From: an uncultured Polaribacter sp.
GTDB lineage: Bacteria; Bacteroidota; Bacteroidia; Flavobacteriales; Flavobacteriaceae
DNA length: 64,000 nt
Assembly: GCF_947495205.1 (NCBI RefSeq)
Contig: NZ_CANLXV010000004.1
Location: 124,001-188,000, forward strand
Direction: 5' to 3'
The notes below the pieces were generated by a model, which ran no database searches, was not told the DNA's origin, and was given only the letters and a program-made list of their open reading frames with translations. Both the position numbers and the translations under genes were made by a program. Numbering within the stretch: position 1 is the stretch's first letter; the number at the start of each line of letters is the position of its first letter. Below, in pieces: positions 35,801 through 44,596 of the stretch.

Positions 35801-37539
35801 GCAGTAATACAAAAGATATTACACTCTCTGTAAATAAAAAAGCAATCACAATTACTGCTGATGATATTTCTAAAGTTTATGGTGATGTAAATCCTACTTT
35901 TACAATGACTTATAATGGATTTGTTAATGGAGATACTGCTGCTCAGATAGATACACAACCAGATATCACTTCAATTGCAACACAAAATTCTGATGCAGGA
36001 CAATATGATATTACTTTGGCAAATGGAATGGACAATAACTACTCTTTCTCTTTAACAAATGGTACACTCTCTGTAAATAAAAAAGCAATCACAATTACTG
36101 CTGATGATCTTTCTAAAGTTTATGGTGATGTAAATCCTACTTTTACCATGACTTATGATGGATTTGTTAATGGTGATACTGCTGCTCAAATAGATGCACA
36201 ACCAAATATCACTTCAATTGCAACACAAAATTCTGATGCAGGACAATATGATATTACTTTGGCAAATGGAATGGACAATAACTACTCTTTCTCTTTAACA
36301 AATGGTACACTCTCTGTAAATAAAAAAGCAATCACAATTACTGCTGATGATCTTTCTAAAGTTTATGGTGATGTAAATCCTACTTTTACCATGACTTATG
36401 ATGGATTTGTTAATGGTGATACTGTTGCTCAGATAGATGCACAACCAGATATCGCTTCTATTGCAACACAAAATTCTGATGCAGGACAATATGATATTAC
36501 TTTGGCAAATGGAATGGACAATAACTACTCTTTCTCTTTAACAAATGGTACACTCTCTGTAAATAAAAAAGCAATCACAATTACTGCTGATGATCTTTCT
36601 AAAGTTTATGGTGATGCAAATCCTACTTTTACAATGACTTATGATGGATTTGTTAATGGAGACACTGCTGCTGAAATAGATGCACAACCAGATATCACTT
36701 CAATTGCAACACAAAATTCTGATGCAGGACAATATGATATTACTTTGGCAAATGGAATGGACAATAACTACTCTTTCTCTTTAACAAATGGTACACTCTC
36801 TATAAATAAAAAAGCAATCACAATTACTGCTGATGATCTTTCTAAAGTTTATGGTGATGTAAATCCTACTTTTACCATGACTTATGATGGATTTGTTAAT
36901 GGTGATACTGTTGCTCAGATAGATGCACAACCAGATATCGCTTCTATTGCAACACAAAATTCTGATGCAGGACAATATGATATTACTTTGGCAAATGGAA
37001 TGGACAATAACTACTCTTTCTCTTTAACAAATGGTACACTCTCTATAAATAAAAAAGCAATCACAATTACTGCTGATGATATTGTTAAAAACTTTGGAGA
37101 CACAGATCCTATACTTACATATCAAATTACTAGCGGTAGTTTAGTAAATGGTGATAGTTTCTCAGGAGGTTTAAACAGAGAGTCAGGAGAATCAATTGGT
37201 ACATATAAAATTCAAATTGGAAATTTAACAGGAGGTAGTAATTATAATGAAAATTTTATCGAAGGTGTTTTTACAATTTCTACAACGGCTAACGTAACCT
37301 CTAATGTATTGTCAAGTAAGTATAAAATATATCCAAACCCAGCAAAAGAACGTTTTACTATTTTTACAGAAGAATCTGCAAAAACTATTTTGTACGATAT
37401 TAATGGAAAACAATTAAAAGAATTTAATATTAATATTGGAGAAAATAAAATAGACACCAATAACCTACCAAAAGGGATTTATATACTAAAAACAGTAGGT
37501 AGTAATTTTAGCAAAACTTCTAAAATTGTAATTGAGTAA
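32848..37539 (+). CDS. Large secreted LRR / MBG-repeat protein with T9SS sorting domain
   Basis: A 1563-residue exported protein. The ATG at 32848 is chosen over the in-frame TTG at 32824 because it opens the signal peptide (KNKLLYLILFTSLGVFSQ). Order: leucine-rich repeats (about 85-430; units such as LTSLTCSGNELSSLDVS), a DUF11/DUF7619-type region (about 555-805, with SYDPNDITCFEGDY and YIYFDYNAPIITNTAS), a fibronectin-III-like domain (about 815-910), an MBG-like domain, five near-identical 81-residue MBG repeats, a diverged sixth, and a C-terminal type A T9SS signal (YKIYPNPAKERFTIF, ending KGIYILKTVG). It is probably a cell-surface adhesin. No catalytic domain is seen. Confidence 0.88.
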   Translation: MKNKLLYLILFTSLGVFSQIVNIPDNEFKQALLNYSPSIDTNNDNQISVQEAQAVTTLNISNYQSVEDLGGFCPDPNDPFCGGGGFGPTGVFLSYGISDFTGIEAFTNLTSLTCSGNELSSLDVSTLSNLIYLDCSNNINYNTTSQTFLGISSLILPSSSSLETLISSSNNLVNLDLSQQNSLEVLSSNYNRISTINFPTTNILTNLSINNNKLTTLNLSPFLNLTNLDCSNNKISTIILPSSGPLAIVDCRHNELSTLDISASTSLINLKCNNNTISSLTLPNTNTFTTLECSNNQLPNLDISSNIGLTHLSCSNNPLTNLSLTENSALEILYCNDALLTDLDITNNILLSKIYCARNQITSLDASRQSNLNSLIINNNQLNSLNIKNGNNNAINNIRFNVLNNPNLNLICVDNITYANTYFLRKDVQSFYSDICSFIPTNSNTITGTVSFDFNNNGCDNSDTKSINTKLKNSSNNTSNNTFTGTNGEYLIYTQEATNTVEIELNLPPFFSATPTSQSKTFTSSGETEVIDFCITANQIVNDVKVTVIPTFEARPGFDTSVRVYYENIGSSILSGTVDLAFLDTQLNFLNATVTPDTQTSTLLTWNYTNLNPFEKKYIDVDFNINTPVDPINPVNGGDQITYTSTITSTNTDVNLADNISTATELVVNSYDPNDITCFEGDYIDAVEIPNFLNYRVRFQNTGTASAINIVVRNELDEDLDWDTFTPISASHSYRPSISDGNKLEFIFENIHLADSLSNEPESHGWVFFKIKPKSTLSLNDIIENTSYIYFDYNAPIITNTASTQLTRVATLSTTTANNITQTSADLAGDITSNGGATISERGIVYALSSENNNPEIGGTDVIKIINGTGTGMFTNSLTNLIPNTQYSFKSYAINSAGTSYGNLESFTTNSLLMPSINFTDISKTYGDDDFQLLATSDSAGQISYSIQGNANGTTLVGTNNDFINIGEAGNVTIRVNIAEHDNYSSNTKDITLSVNKKAITITADDISKVYGDVNPTFTMTYNGFVNGDTAAQIDTQPDITSIATQNSDAGQYDITLANGMDNNYSFSLTNGTLSVNKKAITITADDLSKVYGDVNPTFTMTYDGFVNGDTAAQIDAQPNITSIATQNSDAGQYDITLANGMDNNYSFSLTNGTLSVNKKAITITADDLSKVYGDVNPTFTMTYDGFVNGDTVAQIDAQPDIASIATQNSDAGQYDITLANGMDNNYSFSLTNGTLSVNKKAITITADDLSKVYGDANPTFTMTYDGFVNGDTAAEIDAQPDITSIATQNSDAGQYDITLANGMDNNYSFSLTNGTLSINKKAITITADDLSKVYGDVNPTFTMTYDGFVNGDTVAQIDAQPDIASIATQNSDAGQYDITLANGMDNNYSFSLTNGTLSINKKAITITADDIVKNFGDTDPILTYQITSGSLVNGDSFSGGLNRESGESIGTYKIQIGNLTGGSNYNENFIEGVFTISTTANVTSNVLSSKYKIYPNPAKERFTIFTEESAKTILYDINGKQLKEFNINIGENKIDTNNLPKGIYILKTVGSNFSKTSKIVIE
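35832..37046 (+). repeat. Five tandem 243-bp MBG-coding repeats
   Basis: The unit starting AATAAAAAAGCAATC recurs exactly every 243 bp (anchor T at 35831, 36074, 36317, 36560, 36803, 37046), each encoding NKKAITITADDLSKVYGD through NYSFSLTNGTLS. Differences are few. Copies 3 and 5 share the same variants (DTVAQIDAQPDIASIATQ), which differ from copies 1, 2 and 4, pointing to duplication or conversion of whole units. A sixth, diverged unit starts at 37046. Confidence 0.95.
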
Positions 37540-37551
37540 AATTAATTTCAG

Positions 37552-37587
37552 ACCTTGCCTTTATAATTCTAAGGCAAGGTTTTTTTT
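37552..37587 (+). terminator. Intrinsic terminator after the T9SS cargo gene
   Basis: ACCTTGCCTT (37552-37561) pairs with AAGGCAAGGT (37571-37580), then TTTTTTT. Strong stem, 13 nt after the stop. Confidence 0.9.
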
Positions 37588-37607
37588 AATCTAAAAACAT
37601 TAAATAG

Positions 37608-37615
37608 TATATTTG
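37608..37615 (+). promoter_or_regulatory. Promoter -7 element for the kinase-regulator pair
   Basis: TATATTTG fits TAnnTTTG and is 17 nt before the TTG start of the kinase gene, directly after the terminator of the preceding gene. Confidence 0.6.
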
Positions 37616-37632
37616 AAAAAGAGAATTTAAAA

Positions 37633-40479
37633 TTGAAATCTGTTAAACTCCATATCGTAAGTTATTTTCTATTGATATGGAGTTTTTCTTTTGCCCAAAA
37701 ACAAACCAATTATACTACAGAAACAGGTTTACCAAGCAACCATATTTATAAGGTTTTACAAGATGCTAAAGGCTTTATTTGGATAGCTACAGACAAAGGC
37801 TTAGCAAAATACAATGGCACAAAAATTAAAACATTTACTACAAAAAACGGTTTAGCAACCAATGATGTTTGGGGACTAAATGTTACACCAGATGGTAAAG
37901 TTTGGTTTCAATCTAAAGCTATTAAAGTTGGTTACATAGAAAATGACAGTGTTTTTACTTTTGAAAGTGAAAAAAAAGGAGAAATTTTAAGTTCTAGATA
38001 TACCAACCAAATTGGTAATGAAATTGTGTTATCTAATAGTAATCGGTTTCACAAACTAATCCAAAAAAAATGGCGTCCATTTGGCAAAAAATCAAGAAGA
38101 GTAAAGCTCTTTAAAAATTTCATTCAGCATAACAAAATTAATCACCTACAAATAAATGTAGACCAAGACTCATTAGTTTTAATAGACCATAATAATTATA
38201 AAATAAAACAATTTAATATTAAAGATATCCTTATAAATAATTACAAAAGAGGGCAACTTACAGATAGTTTATACTATTGGGTTTCAAAAGATAGCTATAA
38301 AATATTAAACCTAAATACACTACAGCTAACAGAGCGCACATTAAAAGAAGAAATTAATATAAAAACTTCTAAACATACACGTATAAATTTAGTAAACAAT
38401 CAATTACAAATATCAGGTAAAGGTTTTGTTGGTATTTTAGATAAGGAATTTCACATAAAAGAAACATTTTATTTTCCTAAAAACATCGCTTCTCATTTTG
38501 GTTTTATAGATATCAATAAAAATATTTGGTTGACAACGTTTAATAATGGTATGTACAAAATACCTAAAACTAATAAAAATGTAAATTATTTTTATAAAGG
38601 AAATGATATTAAAAATATCGCTAAGGTAAATGGTAAAATTATTGCAACAATTAATAATAAGGGATTTTATAATTATGATAGCATTGCTAAAAACTTTACT
38701 CCATATATTAAAAATACGAATTATACATATGGAGCAGATTATATTAAAGAATTAAATGCTTCATTTTTTCATTCCGTAGAAAACAATATAAAGTCACAAA
38801 ACAATATTCAAAAAAAAGTTGACTTTTATTTAAACAACAATTACAAAACTAGGCTCGCGGTTTCTAAACTTATCTATTTTAGAAAATATCTTTATGCTAT
38901 AAATAATTTTGGAATTATTAAAATAGATCCTAAAACCAACATTATTTTAAAAGAATATTTAAAAGAAGGTATTAATGATATTGTTGTTTTTAAAGATAAA
39001 TTGTTAATTGCTTCTACAAATGGTGTATTTGCGTTACAAAATGATCGTATTTTAAATTTTAATTTTTCTGATGGTACTTTTAAAAAGCCAATTTTAAATA
39101 TTCATCAAATAAATAATGATAATTTAGTAATTAATACGGATGGTTTTGGATCTTACACAACCAATTTAAAAACTATAAAACATATTCCTGAAACCAAATT
39201 TTTAATTGTTAACGATGCTTGCATTAAGCAAAATATACTTTGGTTAGCCACAAATAAAGGCATTTTAAAAATTGATCTCTATAAAACTAAAAATAGAAGT
39301 TACAATTATACAAGAAAAGATGGTTTGCCAACAAACCAAGTAAATACGCTATATGTAAATGATAAAAACATAATTGCAGGAACCACAAACGGAATTGCAA
39401 TTTTACCAAACCAAAACAATAAAGCTACTACTCTACTAGATATTTATTTTGAAAGTGCAACGTTTAACGACAAACCAATTAGCAATCTTCAGAGTGAATT
39501 TGCATACAAAGCGAATAACAAGTTGCAAATTATTATTGGAAAAATAGATTTTAATACTTTTAATAACACCAACTTTTCTTACAAATTAGAGCCTATTAAT
39601 AAAGAATGGCAAAATACTACAAGCACTATTTTTAGTACCAATAACTTGGCGCCTAACAACTACATTTTTACAATAAATATTGAAGGAAAACAAAAAGAAT
39701 TGCACTTTACCATTAATCCTCTTATTTGGCAAACATCATGGTTTCAATTTTTAGCGGTTTTTTTAATAATTTTAATTGTTTTTTATGCCACAAAACAAAT
39801 CGGTAAAAAATCTCAAAAAAGAAAAAATCAAAAATTATTACAAGACAAAAAACTAAGCGAAATTCAGTTAAAAGCATTACGTTCTCAAATGAATCCTCAT
39901 TTTGTATTCAATTCATTATCAGCTATTCAATATTATATCAATGAAAATAATTTAGAAGTTTCTGAAATGTATCTGGTTAAATTTTCTAGACTAATTCGTC
40001 ATTTCTTTAACCTTTCTAAAGAAGATAAAATTTCACTTTCAGAAGAAATAAAATTAATACAAAGCTACTTAGAATTAGAACAATTAAGATTTAAAGAAAA
40101 ACTAAATTTTAAAATTTATATTGATAAAAACCTAAAAACAAATACCATAAAAATACCAACAATGTTATTGCAACCTGTGGTAGAAAATGCTGTAAATCAT
40201 GGCGTTTTTAATAAAATAGGCAACGGAAACATTCATATAAATTTCAACTATATCAATGCAAAAACCTATAAAGTTGACATTTCCGACGATGGTGTTGGCT
40301 TTGTAAACACCATTAAGAAAAACAAAAAACACAACTCTTCTAATATTATAAAAGACCGATTAGATTTTTTAAATAAAACTGGTGTTTGGAACATCACTTT
40401 AAAAAATAAAGAACTTTACAGCCATAAAACAGAAAAGGGAAATAAAAGCACCTTTACAATTACTAAATTAAGCGAATGA
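37633..40479 (+). CDS. Propeller-type sensor histidine kinase (LytS/YpdA family)
   Basis: A 948-residue membrane kinase. The TTG at 37633 starts a signal sequence (KSVKLHIVSYFLLIWSFSFA). The periplasmic part is a two-component-regulator beta-propeller (WIATDKGLAKYNGTKIKTF near residue 50, LWLATNKGILKIDLY near 540) closed by a Y_Y_Y-like domain (SYKLEPINKEWQNTTSTIF). A helix at about 697-718 crosses the membrane. The cytoplasmic part has the His_kinase box LRSQMNPHFVFNSLSAIQYY with H756, then a GHKL ATPase (VVENAVNHGVFN, ISDDGVGF). It phosphorylates the LytTR regulator encoded next, whose start overlaps its stop by 4 nt. The stimulus is unknown. Confidence 0.9.
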   Translation: MKSVKLHIVSYFLLIWSFSFAQKQTNYTTETGLPSNHIYKVLQDAKGFIWIATDKGLAKYNGTKIKTFTTKNGLATNDVWGLNVTPDGKVWFQSKAIKVGYIENDSVFTFESEKKGEILSSRYTNQIGNEIVLSNSNRFHKLIQKKWRPFGKKSRRVKLFKNFIQHNKINHLQINVDQDSLVLIDHNNYKIKQFNIKDILINNYKRGQLTDSLYYWVSKDSYKILNLNTLQLTERTLKEEINIKTSKHTRINLVNNQLQISGKGFVGILDKEFHIKETFYFPKNIASHFGFIDINKNIWLTTFNNGMYKIPKTNKNVNYFYKGNDIKNIAKVNGKIIATINNKGFYNYDSIAKNFTPYIKNTNYTYGADYIKELNASFFHSVENNIKSQNNIQKKVDFYLNNNYKTRLAVSKLIYFRKYLYAINNFGIIKIDPKTNIILKEYLKEGINDIVVFKDKLLIASTNGVFALQNDRILNFNFSDGTFKKPILNIHQINNDNLVINTDGFGSYTTNLKTIKHIPETKFLIVNDACIKQNILWLATNKGILKIDLYKTKNRSYNYTRKDGLPTNQVNTLYVNDKNIIAGTTNGIAILPNQNNKATTLLDIYFESATFNDKPISNLQSEFAYKANNKLQIIIGKIDFNTFNNTNFSYKLEPINKEWQNTTSTIFSTNNLAPNNYIFTINIEGKQKELHFTINPLIWQTSWFQFLAVFLIILIVFYATKQIGKKSQKRKNQKLLQDKKLSEIQLKALRSQMNPHFVFNSLSAIQYYINENNLEVSEMYLVKFSRLIRHFFNLSKEDKISLSEEIKLIQSYLELEQLRFKEKLNFKIYIDKNLKTNTIKIPTMLLQPVVENAVNHGVFNKIGNGNIHINFNYINAKTYKVDISDDGVGFVNTIKKNKKHNSSNIIKDRLDFLNKTGVWNITLKNKELYSHKTEKGNKSTFTITKLSE

Positions 40480-41216
40480 AACACATAAAAGCAATCTTAG
40501 TAGATGATGAAATTTCTAATTTAAAAGGCTTAGAAAAAAAATTACACACCTTATTTCCTGATATTATTATATTAGAAAAATTTCAAGAACCTGAGGCTGC
40601 CATAAAAAAATTAAATAGCACTGTAATTGATATACTGTTTTTAGATATTCAAATGCCAAGAATTAATGGTTTTGAGCTTTTATCTGCTATAAAGAACATT
40701 AACTTTCAAATTATTTTTGTTACTGCTTATAGTGAATTTGCCTTAGATGCTTTTAAAAATAATGCCATAGATTACATTTTAAAACCCGTAGACAACAACG
40801 AACTGAAAGCAGCTGTAAACAAAGCGTTAGAAAATTTAAAATTACAAAAAGAGCAAAATAATTTCGATAAACTATCAAAATTAATAAGCGAAAACATGGC
40901 TCAAAACAATAAAATTATTGTTCCGACTCAAAATGGAATTTCGTTTTTAAACGAAGATGAAGTTTTGCATTTAGAAGGCTACCAAGGTTATACCAAAATT
41001 CATTTACAAAACAATACTATTTTAACCAGTTCTTATAATTTAGGTAAGTTTGAAAAAACAATTGGTCCTAAATTTTTTAAATGTCATAAATCTCATATTA
41101 TAAATTTACAAAAAGTACGTCACCTAGAAAATGAAGGTTATTTAATTTTAGACAACGAAATAGTGGTACCTATTTCTAAAGCTAACAAAAAACTATTTTT
41201 AAATTTATTTAACTAA
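40476..41216 (+). CDS. LytTR-family response regulator
   Basis: A 246-residue regulator: receiver domain (about 5-120, phospho-acceptor Asp in DILFLDIQMPRINGFEL, conserved Thr/Lys in FVTAYSEFALDAF and DYILKPVDN) followed by a LytTR DNA-binding domain (about 145-245, KIIVPTQNGISFLNEDEV, FFKCHKSHIINLQKVRHL). Its ATG overlaps the kinase stop (ATGA), so the two are translationally coupled and form a two-component pair. Confidence 0.93.
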   Translation: MKHIKAILVDDEISNLKGLEKKLHTLFPDIIILEKFQEPEAAIKKLNSTVIDILFLDIQMPRINGFELLSAIKNINFQIIFVTAYSEFALDAFKNNAIDYILKPVDNNELKAAVNKALENLKLQKEQNNFDKLSKLISENMAQNNKIIVPTQNGISFLNEDEVLHLEGYQGYTKIHLQNNTILTSSYNLGKFEKTIGPKFFKCHKSHIINLQKVRHLENEGYLILDNEIVVPISKANKKLFLNLFN

Positions 41217-41246
41217 TAATAGTTATTTATTAGAAAAATTCTTTAT

Positions 41247-41254
41247 TACTTTTG
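41247..41254 (+). promoter_or_regulatory. Promoter -7 element for mutS2
   Basis: TACTTTTG fits TAnnTTTG, 22 nt before the mutS2 start codon and 30 nt after the regulator stop, so mutS2 can be transcribed on its own. Confidence 0.55.
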
Positions 41255-41276
41255 TGCTCATTTACAAAAATAAACT

Positions 41277-43475
41277 TTGAATATCTCCGAAAAAACATTA
41301 CAAGATTTAGAATTTTCTACCGTTTTACAACACATCTCTGAATTTTGTATTTCTGGTTTAGGCAAAGAAAGTGTTCGAGAAATTTTACCAATTCAAAACA
41401 GAAAATTATTATTTACAGAATTAAATCTGGTAGATGAATATTTAAAATCTTTTGCTAGCGAAAATAGAATACCAAATCATGGTTTTGATAATGTTACAAA
41501 TGACATACACAGATTAGGCATAGAAAACAGTTTTTTAGAGCCAGAAGCCTATCTAAAAATTGCGAGCATTTCTTTAACTGTTATTGAACATATTAAATTC
41601 TTTAAGAAATTTAAAGAGCAATTTCCTACTTTTTATGAAACTACTCAAAAGTTAGAATTTACCACTTTTGTAGATGATGAAGTTAAAAAAATTATAGAAA
41701 TTAGTGGCATCGTAAAAAACAATGCCTCTTCTGCTCTAAAACAAATCAGGAGAGATATTAATAATGTTCGTGGTAAAATTGGTGCTAGTTTTTCTAGTGC
41801 ATTAAGCAAAGCCATGTCTGCTGGTTATTTAGACGATATTAAAGAATCTGTTATAGAAAATCAGCGTGTTTTAGCGGTATTGGCAATGCATAGAAGAAAA
41901 GTTGCAGGTAGTTTAATGGGCTCTTCTAAATCTGGTAACATTGTTTACATTGCACCACAAGCAACCCTTACCTATTCTAGAGAATATCAAAATTTATTGT
42001 ATGAAGAAAAACAAGAAATTGTTAGAATTCTTAGAAATTTAGCAGATACTTTACGCCCTGTTTTAGAAATTATTAAAGAGTATTTAGCCTACGTAATTCA
42101 TGTTGATGTTGTTGGTGCAAAAGCAAAATATGCCAAGGAAATAGATGGTTTATTACCAAAAATAACCAAAGAGAAAAAGATATTTTTTAGAGATGCATAT
42201 CATCCTATTTTATGGAAAAAAAATAAAGAAAGTAATATAAAAACAATTTCTCAAAGCATAGAGTTAAATGAAAAACAACAAATAATTGTTATTTCTGGGC
42301 CAAATGCTGGTGGAAAATCCATTACCCTAAAAACCATTGGTTTGTTGCAAATAATGGTACAAAGTGGGATTTTAATTCCTGTGGAAGAAAAAAGTAGCAC
42401 CTATATTTTTGATACAATTTTAACCGATATTGGAGACAACCAATCTATAGAAAATCAATTAAGTACGTATAGTTATCGTCTTAAAAATATGCGCTATTTT
42501 TTAAGAAAATGTAACGAAAACACGTTGTTTTTAATTGATGAGTTTGGTACAGGATCAGATCCTGAATTGGGTGGTGCTTTAGCAGAGATATTTTTAGAAG
42601 ATTTTTACAATAAAAAAGCCTTTGGAATTATTACCACACACTACTCTAACCTTAAAGTTTTAGCTGCAGAACTAGAAAATGTAACCAATGCAAATATGCA
42701 GTTTGATGAGCGTTCTTTAGAACCTTTATACAAATTATTTGTTGGGCAAGCAGGTAGTTCTTTTACTTTTGAAGTGGCTCAAAAAAACGGAATTCCATAT
42801 CGTTTAATAAACCAAGCTAAAAAGCGTGTAGAAAACGAAAAAATACGTTTAGATAAAACCATTTCTAAACTACAGAAAGAACGCAATCGTCTTCAGAAAA
42901 ACTCTGATAATTTAGAAAAACAAAAAACAAAAGGAAAAGAACATTTAGAAAGTTTACAAGAAAAAGAAGAAAAAATACAAGCAAAATTGGCTGGTTTTCA
43001 AGAATTATATGATCAAAACCAAAAAATGCTTTCTTTAGGTAGAAAAACTAACGAACTTTTAAACAAGTACTTTCAAACTAATAATAAAAAAGAGTTGAAT
43101 CAAAAATTCAACAAATGGGTTGCAGATGAAAAAGTAAAATATGCCAAGAAGAACCCAATAAAACTAAAAACAAAATCTCAGAAACAAAAAGCGAAAGTTG
43201 TAGAAAAACAATTGCAAAATGTAATTAAAAAAGTAGAAAAAGAGGTTTTAGAAAAGGTTGTTGAAGTGCGTAAAGAAAAGGAAATTAAAGCAGCAACTGT
43301 TGCTAAAGAAAAAGCTGCTTACGTTTATAAATTAAACGATAAAGTTAGAATTATAGACTCTAATTCTGTTGGAACTATTGATAAAATAGATCGTAAAAAC
43401 ATTACCATAAATTACGGTATTTTCACCACCAAAACCACAGTTGATAAAATTGAATTGGTACAAAAAGGGAAATAA
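41277..43475 (+). CDS. mutS2: MutS2-family ATPase without Smr domain
   Basis: A 732-residue MutS2-type protein starting at a TTG (MNISEKTLQDLEF). The core helical lever is followed by the ATPase: Walker A ISGPNAGGKSITLKT, Walker B LFLIDEFGTGSDPELGGALA and the His switch GIITTHYSNLKVLA. A long coiled coil spans about residues 515-600, and a Lys-rich stretch leads to a KOW-like beta segment (KLNDKVRIIDSNSVGTIDKI). Standard MutS2 continues into a C-terminal Smr nuclease domain; this one stops before it. MutS2 acts on branched DNA and stalled ribosomes; without Smr any nuclease role would need another protein. Confidence 0.88.
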   Translation: MNISEKTLQDLEFSTVLQHISEFCISGLGKESVREILPIQNRKLLFTELNLVDEYLKSFASENRIPNHGFDNVTNDIHRLGIENSFLEPEAYLKIASISLTVIEHIKFFKKFKEQFPTFYETTQKLEFTTFVDDEVKKIIEISGIVKNNASSALKQIRRDINNVRGKIGASFSSALSKAMSAGYLDDIKESVIENQRVLAVLAMHRRKVAGSLMGSSKSGNIVYIAPQATLTYSREYQNLLYEEKQEIVRILRNLADTLRPVLEIIKEYLAYVIHVDVVGAKAKYAKEIDGLLPKITKEKKIFFRDAYHPILWKKNKESNIKTISQSIELNEKQQIIVISGPNAGGKSITLKTIGLLQIMVQSGILIPVEEKSSTYIFDTILTDIGDNQSIENQLSTYSYRLKNMRYFLRKCNENTLFLIDEFGTGSDPELGGALAEIFLEDFYNKKAFGIITTHYSNLKVLAAELENVTNANMQFDERSLEPLYKLFVGQAGSSFTFEVAQKNGIPYRLINQAKKRVENEKIRLDKTISKLQKERNRLQKNSDNLEKQKTKGKEHLESLQEKEEKIQAKLAGFQELYDQNQKMLSLGRKTNELLNKYFQTNNKKELNQKFNKWVADEKVKYAKKNPIKLKTKSQKQKAKVVEKQLQNVIKKVEKEVLEKVVEVRKEKEIKAATVAKEKAAYVYKLNDKVRIIDSNSVGTIDKIDRKNITINYGIFTTKTTVDKIELVQKGK

Positions 43476-43569
43476 GTTTTGGTAGTTGGTTAAAATTTAT
43501 CAAATTTAACATCAATTAACTTATTACTTAAATTATCTTTTCAGTTTTGTAATTTTAAAATTAGAAAAA

Positions 43570-44535
43570 CTAATACTCCAAGTTAATTTCTTTTCTCACA
43601 AGATCTAGCGTTTTTATTAAGTTTCTAGAGAAATCAAAAGTCATTACATCGCTTTCTTTTTTACCTTCTCTTAAAAGTTGGTTAAAATGTTCTGCCTCAA
43701 AATTATAGCCTATAGTTGTGTAATTAAAATCTATAATTTCTTTTTTATTGTCTTTAAAAATAGTAACCGTTGTAGGTTCATGAAACATTGTATTTATGGT
43801 TACAATAGCCTTTTCAAAAGTAAATATAGCTTCTGTTTTTGTGTCTTCTAATAAAGTAGATTTTAAATTTGCTGTTGCATTATTGTAGTTAAAAACCATT
43901 GTACACTCAGAATCTGCACCTGTTTCAAAAAAAGTAGCTTTTGCTTCTTTAGAATTTGGCATTCCTAAAGTTGATAATGCTGCAAAAATGGGATAAATAC
44001 CAATATCTAAAAGAGAACCTCCTCCTACTTCTTTTTTAATCAATCTACTTTCTAAATTATAGGTTGCTTTAAAACCAAAATCTGCAGTTAATTCTTTTAA
44101 ATCGCCATATTTTTTACTTTTAAAAATATCTAAAACAAACTTGTAATGTGGCAAAAAATACGTCCATAAAGCTTCCATTAAAAGCACATTATTTTCTTTT
44201 GCAACAGCAATCATTTCTTCTACCTCTTCCCTGTTCATAGCAAAAGGTTTTTCACATAAAACCGCTTTTTTATGTTTTAAACAAAGCATACTGTGTTCTT
44301 TATGAAAACTGTGTGGTGTTGCAATATAAACAGCATCTACATTGGCATCTTTTGCTAAATCTGAATAGGAATTATAGGCTTTTTCTGCATTGTATTTTGT
44401 AGCAAAAGCATTGGCATTTTCTTGACTTCTAGAGGCAACTGCAACCAACTTTGCATTTTTAATTGTTGCTAAATCTGTGGCAAATTTATTAGCAATTTTA
44501 CCACATCCAATAATTCCCCAATTGATAGTTTTCAT
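43570..44535 (-). CDS. Gfo/Idh/MocA-family NAD(P)-dependent oxidoreductase
   Basis: A 321-residue oxidoreductase with an N-terminal Rossmann fold (WGIIGCGKIANKFATDLA) and the family motif AVLCEKPFAMNREEVEEM, whose Lys is part of the active site. The C-terminal domain (GDLKELTADFGFKATYNLE, GGGSLLDIGIYPIFA) is typical of the dihydrodiol-dehydrogenase/sugar-dehydrogenase branch. The substrate, probably a sugar or derivative, is not determined. It lies downstream of the symporter on the same strand, with a degraded palindrome between them. Confidence 0.87.
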   Translation of the reverse strand: MKTINWGIIGCGKIANKFATDLATIKNAKLVAVASRSQENANAFATKYNAEKAYNSYSDLAKDANVDAVYIATPHSFHKEHSMLCLKHKKAVLCEKPFAMNREEVEEMIAVAKENNVLLMEALWTYFLPHYKFVLDIFKSKKYGDLKELTADFGFKATYNLESRLIKKEVGGGSLLDIGIYPIFAALSTLGMPNSKEAKATFFETGADSECTMVFNYNNATANLKSTLLEDTKTEAIFTFEKAIVTINTMFHEPTTVTIFKDNKKEIIDFNYTTIGYNFEAEHFNQLLREGKKESDVMTFDFSRNLIKTLDLVRKEINLEY

Positions 44536-44554
44536 TTTTTATTATATTAAAAAG

Positions 44555-44585
44555 AACCTCACAGGTTTTAAAAGCCTGTGAAAGC
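44555..44585. repeat. Degraded palindrome of the AGGTTTTAAAACCT family
   Basis: CACAGGTTTTAAAAGCCTGTG (44560-44580, given here in two arms CACAGG and CCTGTG) keeps the centre of the element at 9425, but the outer bases no longer pair. It lies between the symporter and oxidoreductase genes. Confidence 0.6.
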
Positions 44586-44596
44586 TGTATTAAAAT

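Noticed and set aside
36295..36489. Identical antisense frames within the MBG repeats.
   Set aside because: They recur only because the coding repeats recur; no promoter or protein-like features.
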